A DNA stretch of 61,571 bases from Bacillus safensis FO-36b (GTDB lineage Bacteria > Bacillota > Bacilli > Bacillales > Bacillaceae): NCBI RefSeq assembly GCF_000691165.1, contig NZ_ASJD01000012.1, positions 1-61,571 of the forward strand, in the 5' to 3' direction. Under the pieces are notes generated by a model. That model had not been told where the DNA came from. It was given only the letters and a program-made list of their open reading frames with translations, and did not search any database. Below, piece by piece: positions 1 to 7,360 of this stretch. Numbering within the stretch: position 1 is the stretch's first letter; each line of letters starts with the position of its first letter. Made by a program: the position numbers and the translations under genes.

Positions 1-54
1 TTTTGTCTTGTTTAGTTTTCAAAGATCATCTCCGCCGTTCTTAGCGGCTTTAAT
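1..54 (-). promoter_or_regulatory. Leader of an rRNA operon running off the left edge
   Basis: Read on the minus strand, this segment carries a short GC-rich hairpin (GCCGCT/ACGGC) and then the block ATCTTTGAAAACTAAACAAG, typical of Bacillus pre-16S leaders with its boxA-like CTTTGAAAA. The mature 16S gene would start beyond the left edge and is not in the window. B. subtilis also has an rRNA operon next to pdaB. The assignment rests on leader similarity and on the promoters just upstream. Confidence 0.75.
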
Positions 55-84
55 AATATAACATTTCGCTTCATCTTATGTCAA
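55..84 (-). promoter_or_regulatory. rRNA operon promoter P2 (sigma-A)
   Basis: On the minus strand there is a perfect -35 TTGACA (79-84), an 18-bp spacer and -10 TATATT (55-60), followed by the rRNA leader. It is the downstream member of a tandem pair, the usual arrangement for Bacillus rRNA operons. Confidence 0.8.
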
Positions 85-150
85 CAACTTTTTTCAAGTT
101 TATTTCCCGAAGCGTTTTGTGTTTGTCACTGTGTGTCAGCGACGATTAAT

Positions 151-180
151 AATATATCACGAAAACATTCTATTGGTCAA
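151..180 (-). promoter_or_regulatory. rRNA operon promoter P1 (sigma-A)
   Basis: On the minus strand: -35 TTGACC (175-180), 18-bp spacer, -10 TATATT (151-156). It lies 96 bp upstream of P2 and has the same spacing and -10. It overlaps the 5-prime extension of the open frame of pdaB, which supports a later pdaB start. Confidence 0.75.
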
Positions 181-282
181 CGCCTTTTCGAAACTTTTTT
201 TGAAATAGTTTTATTAAGCATCTTAAACCCTTGTCCTGCATACAATCAAGTAACAATCTTGGACAAGGCAGGAGTGTTTGAA

Positions 283-1047
283 TTGAGTCGATTATATGTG
301 TTGCCTATTAAACGGCTGAAGCAAGTTGTCATTATTCTTGTAGCAGCCCTTGCAGCTGCAACCTTTTTTTATGTACAAAAGGCACCGCCGCTGTCGGTAT
401 TTAAAACTGAACATGGACCCCGAGCCATTTATAAAGGAGAGACTTCATCAAAACATGTCTCTCTCACTTTTAATATTGGCTGGGGGGATGAGAAGGCTGT
501 TCCTATTTTAAATGTCCTTCGAGAGTACGGTATAAAGAACGCCACTTTCTTTCTGTCTGCTTCTTGGGCTGAGCGTCATCCTGATATCGTGAAACAAATT
601 AGGGAGGACGGCCATCAAATTGGAAGCCTCGGCTATGCTTATAAAAATTATAGCCAGCTTGAAGATAGTGAAATCAAGCAAGATCTTGTCCGTGCACAAA
701 ATACATTTCAAAAGCTTGGACTAGATGACATTCAACTATTAAGACCGCCAACTGGACAGTTTAACGAAACAGCACTGAAAATTGCCACACAGTACGGTTA
801 TACCGTTGTTCATTACAGCATCAATTCACAGGATTGGCTGAATCCGGGTGTCGACCAAATTGTTCAAAATGTAAATGATCGAATGAAAAGCGGAGACATT
901 GTTCTCCTTCACGCCTCAGATTCAGCAACCCAAACCGCTCAAGCCTTACCAGCTATTTTGAAACAAATAAAAGAAAAGCATTTAAAAAATGTGACAGTTG
1001 GCGAACTGATCTCCAACACGAAAACAAAGTCATCAGAAGTTAAGTAG
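283..1047 (+). CDS. pdaB: Polysaccharide deacetylase-family sporulation protein PdaB
   Basis: NodB-family protein of 254 residues, the length of B. subtilis PdaB (YbaN), which is needed to keep spores stable late in sporulation. The TTG at 283 is chosen because GGAG (271-274) sits just upstream; the open frame extends back to 133 but there overlaps an rRNA promoter. A membrane anchor spans about residues 14-32 and the NodB domain follows. The usual metal motifs are altered: TFDDG reads TFNIGWGD (62-69), and the HxxxH site reads HQIGSLG (111-117) without the second His. Deacetylase activity is therefore uncertain. The 3-prime end overlaps kbaA convergently by 8 bp. Confidence 0.9.
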   Translation: MSRLYVLPIKRLKQVVIILVAALAAATFFYVQKAPPLSVFKTEHGPRAIYKGETSSKHVSLTFNIGWGDEKAVPILNVLREYGIKNATFFLSASWAERHPDIVKQIREDGHQIGSLGYAYKNYSQLEDSEIKQDLVRAQNTFQKLGLDDIQLLRPPTGQFNETALKIATQYGYTVVHYSINSQDWLNPGVDQIVQNVNDRMKSGDIVLLHASDSATQTAQALPAILKQIKEKHLKNVTVGELISNTKTKSSEVK

Positions 1048-1642
1048 CTTTCGCTTTTGAAAACCGCGGCATCGCTAAAAGCTGAAACGCATTACAGCCT
1101 AATAGCGGGAACAGCATTAAATACAGCCAGTCCTCTTCATTGACTCTGAGCGCCGGGAACCATTCTAACGACGTGATGACGACCATGAGAAACATTGCAG
1201 AAACAAATGTTTTCTTAGAGGACTGCTGCTGTTTAAAATAAGCCACGATCAATGCAAACACACCGATAAAAACAGGCAGCCACAAGTATGGAAGAAATGA
1301 ATCATTCTCCCCGAAAAACAAAAATCGCAAGTAAGCTAAATCAAACAGCACAAAAATCACAAGAAACAGCTGAATGGTATTCCATAAAGAATGTGACCGG
1401 AAAATCTCTAACGCAAACCGGTGCACCGTCAAGAAGACAACAAACCCCATCTGGCTAATGACACTAAAGATCATCCCTACACCAATGAACCAAAACAATA
1501 CAGATGCGATCTCTAGAATTTCAAACGATATAAAAAGCTTCTGATATTTCCCCCACTCCAGCGCAAAGCCTACCACGCTTGTAATGACCGCTCCAACAGC
1601 TAGCACAGAGAAGAAAAAACGAACTAAATCCCGACTTTTCAT
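1040..1642 (-). CDS. kbaA: KinB-signalling pathway activation protein KbaA
   Basis: Integral membrane protein of 200 residues with about six hydrophobic segments, matching KbaA (198 aa in B. subtilis). KbaA promotes activation of the sporulation kinase KinB, which feeds the Spo0A phosphorelay. The ATG at 1642 is used because a G-rich ribosome site (GGGGTTGG) precedes it; the longer open frame to 1729 lacks such a site and would run into the gerD promoter. It is divergent from gerD and converges on pdaB, as in B. subtilis. The last coding bases overlap pdaB, so the two transcripts are antisense at their ends. Confidence 0.88.
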   Translation of the reverse strand: MKSRDLVRFFFSVLAVGAVITSVVGFALEWGKYQKLFISFEILEIASVLFWFIGVGMIFSVISQMGFVVFLTVHRFALEIFRSHSLWNTIQLFLVIFVLFDLAYLRFLFFGENDSFLPYLWLPVFIGVFALIVAYFKQQQSSKKTFVSAMFLMVVITSLEWFPALRVNEEDWLYLMLFPLLGCNAFQLLAMPRFSKAKAT

Positions 1643-1670
1643 TGAATTGATCCAACCCCTATTTTTGTTA

Positions 1671-1700
1671 TGTATAAATTTACGTGAAACATTCATATTA
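1671..1700 (+). promoter_or_regulatory. Probable sigma-G promoter of gerD
   Basis: TGTATA (1671-1676), 17-bp spacer, CATATTA (1694-1700), close to the forespore sigma-G consensus TGAATA/CATACTA. gerD is known in B. subtilis to be expressed in the forespore under sigma-G. It lies 32 bp before the gerD start, inside the kbaA-gerD divergent gap. Confidence 0.65.
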
Positions 1701-1732
1701 AAAGTAAGACATGTAACGAAAGGAGCCACAGT

Positions 1733-2311
1733 ATGTCAAAAGGCATCTTGCGTATAATGAGCTGTTTTCTTCTTTTATCTCTAACAGCTTGTGCTCCCAA
1801 AACCCAATCCTCATCTAATATGGACTATGACGAAACAAAAAAAATGGTCGTCGATATATTAAAGACAGATGACGGTAAAAAGGCCATTCAACAGTTATTA
1901 AATGACGAGGCAATGAATGAAGCTTTGGTAATGGATGAACAAACTGTGAAAAAAACGATAGAGAAAACACTGACTTCTGATAAAGGCAAAGAGTTCTGGA
2001 AGAAGGTCTTTGAGGATTCTAAATTTGCCGAGACTTTCGCAAAATCCATGCAGCAACAGCATGAAAGAATGTTAAAACAGCTAATGAAGGATCCTGACTA
2101 TCAACAGCTGATGATGGATATTCTCAAGGATCCTGAGATGGAAAAGAAATACGGTGAACTGGTAAAAAGCAAAGAGTTTAGAAAACACTTAGAAAAAGTC
2201 ATTACGGAAACATTAAGCAGCCCTCTTTATAAGAAGAAATTCGAAGATGAGCTCAAAAAGGCAGCATCTGAAAGCAGCAGTGATTCCGGATCGCAAGGAA
2301 GCGACAGTTAA
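1733..2311 (+). CDS. gerD: Spore germination lipoprotein GerD
   Basis: GerD is the inner-membrane lipoprotein that clusters nutrient germinant receptors into the germinosome of the spore. The 192-residue product has a signal peptide ending in the lipobox LTAC with Cys20 as lipidation site. A highly charged helical region rich in Lys, Glu and Met follows, and the tail is a low-complexity Ser/Asp/Gly stretch. Length is close to the B. subtilis protein (185 aa). The ATG follows AAAGGAG. The gene is convergent with salA, with a hairpin between them, and a sigma-G promoter lies just upstream. Confidence 0.93.
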   Translation: MSKGILRIMSCFLLLSLTACAPKTQSSSNMDYDETKKMVVDILKTDDGKKAIQQLLNDEAMNEALVMDEQTVKKTIEKTLTSDKGKEFWKKVFEDSKFAETFAKSMQQQHERMLKQLMKDPDYQQLMMDILKDPEMEKKYGELVKSKEFRKHLEKVITETLSSPLYKKKFEDELKKAASESSSDSGSQGSDS

Positions 2312-2317
2312 ATATCA

Positions 2318-2342
2318 CCCGAGTGGCATTCATCCACTCGGG
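2318..2342. terminator. Hairpin terminator between convergent gerD and salA
   Basis: Perfect 9-bp stem CCCGAGTGG (2318-2326) / CCACTCGGG (2334-2342) with a 7-base loop, placed between two converging genes. The flanking T-rich sequence is short on both sides, so it is probably a shared bidirectional terminator of moderate strength. Confidence 0.65.
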
Positions 2343-2348
2343 CTTTCA

Positions 2349-3407
2349 TTATGCTTTCACTGCTAATTGTTCAATGACTTTATTTGCAATGTGTTGATAC
2401 ACTTCTCCTGTCGGATGACTCGCATCATAGACAGAGGGCGCGAAATCATCCTCATTCCAATCAGGCTGTCTTAAAGGAATTTGGCCAAGGACTGATACAC
2501 GCAGCTCTTCAGCCAGCTTGTCACCGCCGCCTTTTCCAAAGACGTATTCCTTTTCACCTGTTTTTTTGCTTTCATAATAGCTCATATTCTCAACGACCCC
2601 GAGCACCTCATGATCTGTTTGCAGTGCCATTGCGCCTGCTCTTGCTGCAACGAAGGCAGCCGTCGGATGCGGTGTAGTGACAATGATTTCTTTACAGCTA
2701 GGCAGCATTGTATGAATATCAAGCGCCACATCTCCCGTTCCAGGCGGAAGGTCTAATAGTAAGTAATCTAATTCTCCCCACTCAACTTCGTGGAAGAAGT
2801 TATTTAACATTTTTCCAAGCATCGGTCCTCTCCAAATAACCGGTGCATTTTCTTCAACAAAAAAGCCCATTGAAATCACTTTGACACCAAAGCGCTCCAC
2901 AGGAATAATTTTTTCCCCCTTAACTGTTGGTCTTACAGTGATTCCCATCATATCCGGTACACTAAAGCCATAAATATCAGCATCAATCAGCCCGACTTTT
3001 TTCCCTAGACGAGCGAGCGCTACAGCAAGGTTAACAGAAACAGTCGATTTACCAACGCCGCCCTTTCCACTCGCAATCGCTAAGAACTCAGGCGGATTTT
3101 TAGAGTTAAGCAAGGTTTCTTCCTCATCTTGTGATGGCATAAACTTTTCAAGTGTTTCCTGAGGCAGTTCCTCAAAACGAAGTCCTACTGTGTTAGCGCC
3201 TGCTGCTTTCAAGGCTTGTACGATGTCTTGCTGCAGCTTCATCTGCTCAGCAGTGCCTGTTTTAGCAATGGCCACCTTTAGGCTCACATGCTCTTTCTCA
3301 GGCTTTAGGCTGATTTCCTTGATGGCATCCAGCTCACCAAGCGGTATATGAAGGAAAGGTTCGTCCATCTTCCCAACTAGTTTTCTCACATCATCTTGTC
3401 CGATCAT
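2349..3407 (-). CDS. salA: Mrp/NBP35-family ATPase SalA
   Basis: Deviant-Walker P-loop ATPase of 352 residues, equal in length to B. subtilis SalA (YbaL). There it represses scoC and so raises exoprotease production. A DUF59-like N-terminal domain (about 1-90) precedes the Mrp domain. Walker A is GKGGVGKST (114-122), with DADIYG and DLPPGTGD downstream. The C-terminal CxxC cluster ligand seen in Fe-S carrier Mrp proteins is absent (ENMSYYES at that place), which fits a regulator more than a cluster carrier. ATG follows a GGGTGAGG ribosome site. It sits downstream of cwlD on the same strand. Confidence 0.93.
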   Translation of the reverse strand: MIGQDDVRKLVGKMDEPFLHIPLGELDAIKEISLKPEKEHVSLKVAIAKTGTAEQMKLQQDIVQALKAAGANTVGLRFEELPQETLEKFMPSQDEEETLLNSKNPPEFLAIASGKGGVGKSTVSVNLAVALARLGKKVGLIDADIYGFSVPDMMGITVRPTVKGEKIIPVERFGVKVISMGFFVEENAPVIWRGPMLGKMLNNFFHEVEWGELDYLLLDLPPGTGDVALDIHTMLPSCKEIIVTTPHPTAAFVAARAGAMALQTDHEVLGVVENMSYYESKKTGEKEYVFGKGGGDKLAEELRVSVLGQIPLRQPDWNEDDFAPSVYDASHPTGEVYQHIANKVIEQLAVKA

Positions 3408-3446
3408 AGCAGAACCTCACCCTTTATTGAATTCGTTTACAATCCA

Positions 3447-3476
3447 AGTATATCATACATATCCTTACAATGTCTG
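3447..3476 (-). promoter_or_regulatory. Possible sigma-A promoter of salA
   Basis: On the minus strand, CAGACA (3471-3476), 18-bp spacer, TATACT (3447-3452), 40 bp upstream of the salA start. The -10 is good and the -35 is partial. Confidence 0.4.
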
Positions 3477-3500
3477 TCCTGTTTGCCTGCGATCAAAAGG

Positions 3501-3526
3501 AAAAAGCCCCTTATTCAGGAGGCTCT
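3501..3526 (-). terminator. Terminator overlapping the end of cwlD
   Basis: On the minus strand AGCC-T-CC ... GG-GGCT followed by TTTTT; the cwlD stop codon lies in the loop. The stem is short with one bulge, so read-through into salA is likely. Confidence 0.55.
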
Positions 3527-4224
3527 TTTTGCTCTGTTAAATATCTTAAAATCCCTTTATAAATAGAGGCAGCAATTTGATCCTGATATTTAGGTGTTGC
3601 CAGCTGGCCAGCCTCTTTCGGGTTGGAGAGAAATCCAATTTCCACAAGAGCTCCTGGCTTTGTGACATTTTGCATTAAATAAATGCCGTTGATCCGCTTC
3701 GCCTTTCGATCTGTGTTTTCAAGATTCCTGCGCAATTCATCTTGAATGAACTTCGCTGCCTTTTCATTTTCTTCATACTTTCCGTAAAAAAACGTCTGAG
3801 CCCCGCTCCATTTGTTTGATGGTATCGCATTTAAATGAATGCTTAAATAGAGATCCGCTTCAGATTCATTGATGACTTTGACGCGGTTCCTTAAATCCTC
3901 CGCTTTCTTCCGGGCATATCCCCTTGTATTCTTTGATGATAAATCAGAATCATCCTCTCGGGTCATGAGAACAAGCGCTCCCTGCTCCTGCAAATAGTCA
4001 CGTATCTTCATGGATACATCCAGTGCAATCTCTTTCTCAAGCAGTTCTCCTCCTACAGCCCCTCCATCTGGACCGCCGTGCCCCGGATCTAAATAGATGA
4101 TCTTCCCGCTTAGAGGCAAATTCCACGATTTCCATGAATCATCATTTAGAAATTGAAACCTGAATAAGAATAAGAGGACAATAAACCCAATTAAAAACCC
4201 TGTCCACTTCAGCTTTCTTTTCAT
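3511..4224 (-). CDS. cwlD: Germination-specific N-acetylmuramoyl-L-alanine amidase CwlD
   Basis: Amidase_3-family zinc enzyme that strips peptides from spore cortex muramic acid. With PdaA it makes muramic-delta-lactam, which cortex-lytic enzymes recognise. The chosen ATG at 4224 gives 237 residues, the B. subtilis length, and has GGGAGG six bases upstream; the open frame extends five codons further. An N-terminal membrane anchor (about 9-26) is followed by the catalytic domain, with DPGHGG (46-51), the Glu in LLEKE, the His in SIHLNA and the Glu in VEIGFLSNP. It lies between ybaK and salA, the order known from B. subtilis. Confidence 0.95.
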   Translation of the reverse strand: MKRKLKWTGFLIGFIVLLFLFRFQFLNDDSWKSWNLPLSGKIIYLDPGHGGPDGGAVGGELLEKEIALDVSMKIRDYLQEQGALVLMTREDDSDLSSKNTRGYARKKAEDLRNRVKVINESEADLYLSIHLNAIPSNKWSGAQTFFYGKYEENEKAAKFIQDELRRNLENTDRKAKRINGIYLMQNVTKPGALVEIGFLSNPKEAGQLATPKYQDQIAASIYKGILRYLTEQKEPPE

Positions 4225-4282
4225 CCCTGTCCCTCCCATACACCATTATTTTATAGATATGGGACAAGGACTGGAAATATGC

Positions 4283-4726
4283 TTAGTGCAGCCGAAGCTT
4301 GTGTCTTTTTTCTGATTCACGAAAGCCTTCCTGCCACCACATGCTTAAAAAATCCTTTGCAAATGGATATAAACATGACATTTTCCGCTCCATACGGAAC
4401 ATATTCCCCCACGATTGCAAGCATCCTGCCAGCTCTTCAATCAGCTCAGCTTCCTCCTGGAAGGACCGCTTTTTGATATCGTCGAATGATTCGCCGTATT
4501 TACTCGACTCACCGTATCTCCCGCCAGCTAAGAAAGCTTCAATGGCGAAATCGATGCAGCCATCACTCATAATACCAGCTGGATCATCTGCAAATGGAAA
4601 CAGCTTCTTTGTGAATTTCTCGGAAGCAGCCGTTACTTGTTGAAGAGACAATGTACGCAAAAGCTTCTTTTCAAGCGTGACATCTCGTTTTGTTTTCAGT
4701 TGATAAAATGAAAGCACTTCTGCCAT
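4283..4726 (-). CDS. ybaK: YbaK-like protein of unknown function (DUF2521)
   Basis: The 147-residue product has the same length and position (next to cwlD) as B. subtilis YbaK. It shares the opening MAEVLSF, the central GCIDFAIEA and the ending EKR-KLR. The ATG at 4726 follows AGGAGT; the longer frame to 4843 is not needed. No catalytic motif or membrane segment is evident and no function is assigned. In B. subtilis its neighbour on the other side is ybaJ, which is not present here. Confidence 0.85.
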   Translation of the reverse strand: MAEVLSFYQLKTKRDVTLEKKLLRTLSLQQVTAASEKFTKKLFPFADDPAGIMSDGCIDFAIEAFLAGGRYGESSKYGESFDDIKKRSFQEEAELIEELAGCLQSWGNMFRMERKMSCLYPFAKDFLSMWWQEGFRESEKRHKLRLH

Positions 4727-4825
4727 GGACTGAACTCCTTTTTTCTTTGTATTGTTCGTTGGTTTGAACAAAACATGCAGTTCAGTAAATGGAAATGACG
4801 GCCTGTGAACGATCGGAATGGAAAA

Positions 4826-4854
4826 TTGTGATAAAATAGACATTTACATATAGA
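4826..4854 (+). promoter_or_regulatory. Possible sigma-A promoter of the DUF4825-like lipoprotein gene
   Basis: TTGTGA (4826-4831), 17-bp spacer, TATAGA (4849-4854). The transcript would begin close to the ribosome site (AAAGGGG at about 4864), giving a very short leader. Confidence 0.45.
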
Positions 4855-4878
4855 AAGAATGATAAAGGGGCAAAATCA

Positions 4879-5448
4879 ATGAAGAAATGGATGTATATCC
4901 TGCTGCTACTTACAGTCGTCCTATCTGCATGCAGCAGTCAAGCCAGCGAGAAAAAGAGCGATATGAAAGGAATAGCAGACATATCCTTAAAACAACTTTC
5001 AACACACAAAAACACGTATCTCGGTGACAATTCAGCCATTCGTGAAATCTTATCAGATCTTCCTGGAGGCGTCATTCGTGAATTTGAAATCATCGATGGG
5101 AAAGCATTAGACGTCACGTATGGGATAAAAGAAAATGCCGGCTATACAGAAGAACAGTTTGACGCCTTCTGGTTTGATCAAAAGGATACGATCGAAAAAA
5201 CGTATTTATACAACGCCATCGCACTTTTTATTCTGGTCGATAACGTAGAGCAAGTGACACTTAACATGAGCTCTAAAGACGAGCCGTCCGTCACGTTTAA
5301 AAGAAAACAGCTAGAAAAAGAGCTCCCTCACCCTTTTAAAAAGTACAAAGACGATACAGCGCTTTGGCAAAAGGAACTGGTTGATGGAGTTGTGAAGTCA
5401 AAAAAGAAACGCCAAGATGTATACAAAGCGTTTCCAATACAGAAATAA
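4879..5448 (+). CDS. DUF4825-like lipoprotein
   Basis: Predicted surface lipoprotein of 189 residues. The signal peptide has a hydrophobic core and lipobox LSAC (Cys18). The mature part begins with the feature typical of DUF4825 proteins, a Y-x-GDNS motif (YLGDNSAI) followed by LPGG. The rest is alpha/beta with a Lys-rich tail. Function is unknown; some DUF4825 domains occur with M56-type sensor proteases. It is on the opposite strand from its neighbours and has its own promoter-like sequence and a strong terminator, so it is an independent unit. B. subtilis has no counterpart here. Confidence 0.7.
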   Translation: MKKWMYILLLLTVVLSACSSQASEKKSDMKGIADISLKQLSTHKNTYLGDNSAIREILSDLPGGVIREFEIIDGKALDVTYGIKENAGYTEEQFDAFWFDQKDTIEKTYLYNAIALFILVDNVEQVTLNMSSKDEPSVTFKRKQLEKELPHPFKKYKDDTALWQKELVDGVVKSKKKRQDVYKAFPIQK

Positions 5449-5451
5449 TAA

Positions 5452-5478
5452 AACAGAGGGAAGTTTCCCTCTGTTTTT
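5452..5478 (+). terminator. Strong intrinsic terminator
   Basis: Ten-base-pair stem AACAGAGGGA (5452-5461) / TCCCTCTGTT (5466-5475) with a four-base loop and T-run, directly after the lipoprotein stop codon. On the other strand the A-rich flank could also serve the convergent serine hydrolase pseudogene. Confidence 0.85.
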
Positions 5479-5484
5479 TGATGT

Positions 5485-6502
5485 TTATGTAGTGAATGCC
5501 TGAATCAATCGTTGTCGAAAGTTTTGATTCACTGCTGCAGTAAGCATAAATTCGTTGAATACTTCCCCAATCCAATGAGAATTGTTCGCTTTCGGATCAT
5601 TGATAAAAAGAGAGATGGAGATAGAGGATGTATCTGTTCTTCGATATAAAGCACCTGTGAAAACAAACAATGTTGCTCCGCCTTTATACCAAAAATATTG
5701 ATCTGTTTCCTTTTTCAATGTTTCTCCCAGTACGATTTGGCTAAAAAGACTCTTTTCTTCTATATGTTAACAGCTCATCCTGGAGACGTTTCATAAAATG
5801 TGCATATTGATTGGTTGTAGACTTTGTCAACTTTTGCGTCAGTAATGATTGAATACGCCAGCCTAATAAGTTATTTTTTTTCATTTTTTCTTCTAACGCC
5901 TTTTTATGCTCTGGGTCATTTTTCATGATATTAAAAATCTCATTCATTAGAGATTTGTATTGTTCTTCGGATACACCGCTCATTTTCTTGAATGCATTCC
6001 GCCGACGATCAGATACATAAGCGGACCACAAAATCATTGGTGTGAGCGGCATGAGTTCATCATGTTCTGTAAGACCTGCTTGTTTCATCTGATCATTAAT
6101 CTTTTCTAAGCCCAGCCGGTCAATCAAATAATCCGTACAAGCATTCGAACTGAATTGCATCATCCCTTTGGCAACATCTAATAAAGTCGCATGCTCAGAA
6201 AAATCATTGATCTCCAGCCAGTACGCGTGCGCACCACCGTCTGTTCTATCAATATAAAACCGCTCTATATCAGACAATGCCACTTTTTCCTCTAGCTTGA
6301 TGGCGCCGCTCGATACAGCTTTAACAAAATGAAATAAAACCACTAATTTCACCGTACTTGCAAGTGGCGTTTTTTGATCAGCATTCCACTCTAACACCAC
6401 ATCTTCATTTTCAATGATTGTCACTGATACTTCCTTTTTGTTCTTTGTTACAAATGTCAAAAGGTCTTCCATCGCTTCCTTTAAACCGATTTTCTGCAAC
6501 AT
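5485..6502 (-). pseudogene. Serine hydrolase (class A beta-lactamase-like fold), single-base frameshift
   Basis: The first part (6502 to 5741) encodes the beta-lactamase-like core: STVK (residues 49-52) is the SxxK nucleophile and SSN in FSSNACTDY is the SxN motif. The frame then stops. A second frame (5718 down to 5485, readable from about 5745) continues with WYKGGAT, the expected third (KTG-type) motif. Removing one base from the T5 run (A5 on the plus strand, 5743-5747) joins them into one 338-residue frame, and the total length is exactly 3n+1. The start ATG follows AAAGGAG. No signal peptide is seen. It is either a true pseudogene or a homopolymer sequencing error. Confidence 0.8.
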
Positions 6503-6568
6503 GTTTCTCCTTTCCAAATAACAGAGGATTTACATGTTTAATATAACAAATATTTCAAATAAAGGCAC

Positions 6569-6597
6569 AAAAAAGCAGAGGTTCGTGAATCCTCCGC
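6569..6597 (-). terminator. Intrinsic terminator after the first GNAT gene
   Basis: On the minus strand GCGGAGG (6591-6597) pairs with CCTCTGC (6575-6581) with one G-T pair, followed by six T. It lies 13 bp after the GNAT stop and upstream of the serine hydrolase start. Confidence 0.75.
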
Positions 6598-6609
6598 TTC
6601 TTGATGTCC

Positions 6610-7083
6610 TTATTCATGGGGCAGATGTAGCTTCATTCCTTCATGCGTGGCTTCAAACCCTAATTTCTCATAAAAATGGCGTGCTTCTGGCCTCTGTTTG
6701 TCTGTTGTCAGCTGGACCATATGACATCCGCGGTCGCTTGCGCGTTGAATGGCCCACTTTATAAGCAGCGAGCCGACTCCTTTTCCTCTATGGGTCGAAG
6801 CCGTCCGAACTCCTTCGATGGATGCTCTCCATCCTCCTTGATGTGTAAGAAATGGCGTCATGGTTAACTGAAGAACACCAACTACTTCTTCCTGGTCACA
6901 CGCAACAATGAGTTCAATATTTGGATCAGCATCGATTGAATGAAAGGCTTTGATATAGCTTTCTAATAACGGGCGAGTGTAACGCTCTCTCTTTTGACCT
7001 AACTTATCATCTGAAAGCATGAAGATGATTTTGTCGAGGTCTTCTTGCACGGCTTCTCTACATGTTAATTGATTTAGATTCAA
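6610..7083 (-). CDS. GNAT-family N-acetyltransferase
   Basis: Acetyl-CoA-dependent acetyltransferase of 157 residues from the TTG at 7083, which has AGGAGGTG at proper distance; the longer frame from 7128 would place this site inside the gene. GNAT features are the substrate-binding first half (REAVQEDLDKIIFML), the central strand with VVGVLQL, the acetyl-CoA loop THRGKGVGSLL (motif A), and HFYEKLGF near the C-terminus (motif B). The substrate cannot be told from sequence. It is monocistronic, with its own terminator, inside the accessory block between ybaK and rpsI. Confidence 0.85.
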   Translation of the reverse strand: MNLNQLTCREAVQEDLDKIIFMLSDDKLGQKRERYTRPLLESYIKAFHSIDADPNIELIVACDQEEVVGVLQLTMTPFLTHQGGWRASIEGVRTASTHRGKGVGSLLIKWAIQRASDRGCHMVQLTTDKQRPEARHFYEKLGFEATHEGMKLHLPHE

Positions 7084-7163
7084 TGAAAGCACCTCCTGGG
7101 ATGGACGTAAACTATCTTCACTTACCAAAATACCAATTGCAACCGTTTTTCTATAAGATTTGA

Positions 7164-7253
7164 TCAGCTGCTTTTTTTAACCACATAACTAGGCGGCAGT
7201 GTGTACCCTTGGTTTTCTTGAATGAGAAAACTCAATGATAAGAAATGCTTCAA
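7164..7253 (-). CDS. Possible 29-residue small ORF
   Basis: A TTG-initiated frame of 29 codons follows GAGG at short spacing. It ends in a polar tail (TLPPSYVVKKSS) after a hydrophobic start (FLSLSFLI). An extended -10 (TGATATAAT, minus strand, 7295-7303) lies about 40 bp upstream without a clear -35. I do not recognise the peptide. It could be a small membrane peptide, the remnant of a decayed gene, or chance. Otherwise the 277-bp gap between the two GNAT genes shows nothing. Confidence 0.25.
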   Translation of the reverse strand: MKHFLSLSFLIQENQGYTLPPSYVVKKSS

Positions 7254-7360
7254 AGATCCTCATGGCGAAGTCCCTCTTCTGCTTATTTGATCTGATTATA
7301 TCAACATCGAAAGCGGAGTGATATTTGAAATGGTGAATTACTTCATATCATGAAAACTTA

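Noticed and set aside
133..282. 50-codon N-terminal extension of pdaB
   Set aside because: It overlaps the rRNA P1 promoter, lacks a ribosome site at its start, and would exceed the family length. The TTG at 283 has a good site.
3421..3510. Riboswitch or structured RNA between cwlD and salA
   Set aside because: The gap is short and AT-rich; only a promoter-like sequence and the cwlD terminator can be supported.
4225..4282. Sigma-E or sigma-G promoter of cwlD
   Set aside because: No sequence close to either consensus with correct spacing could be found upstream of the chosen start; expression may come from ybaK upstream.
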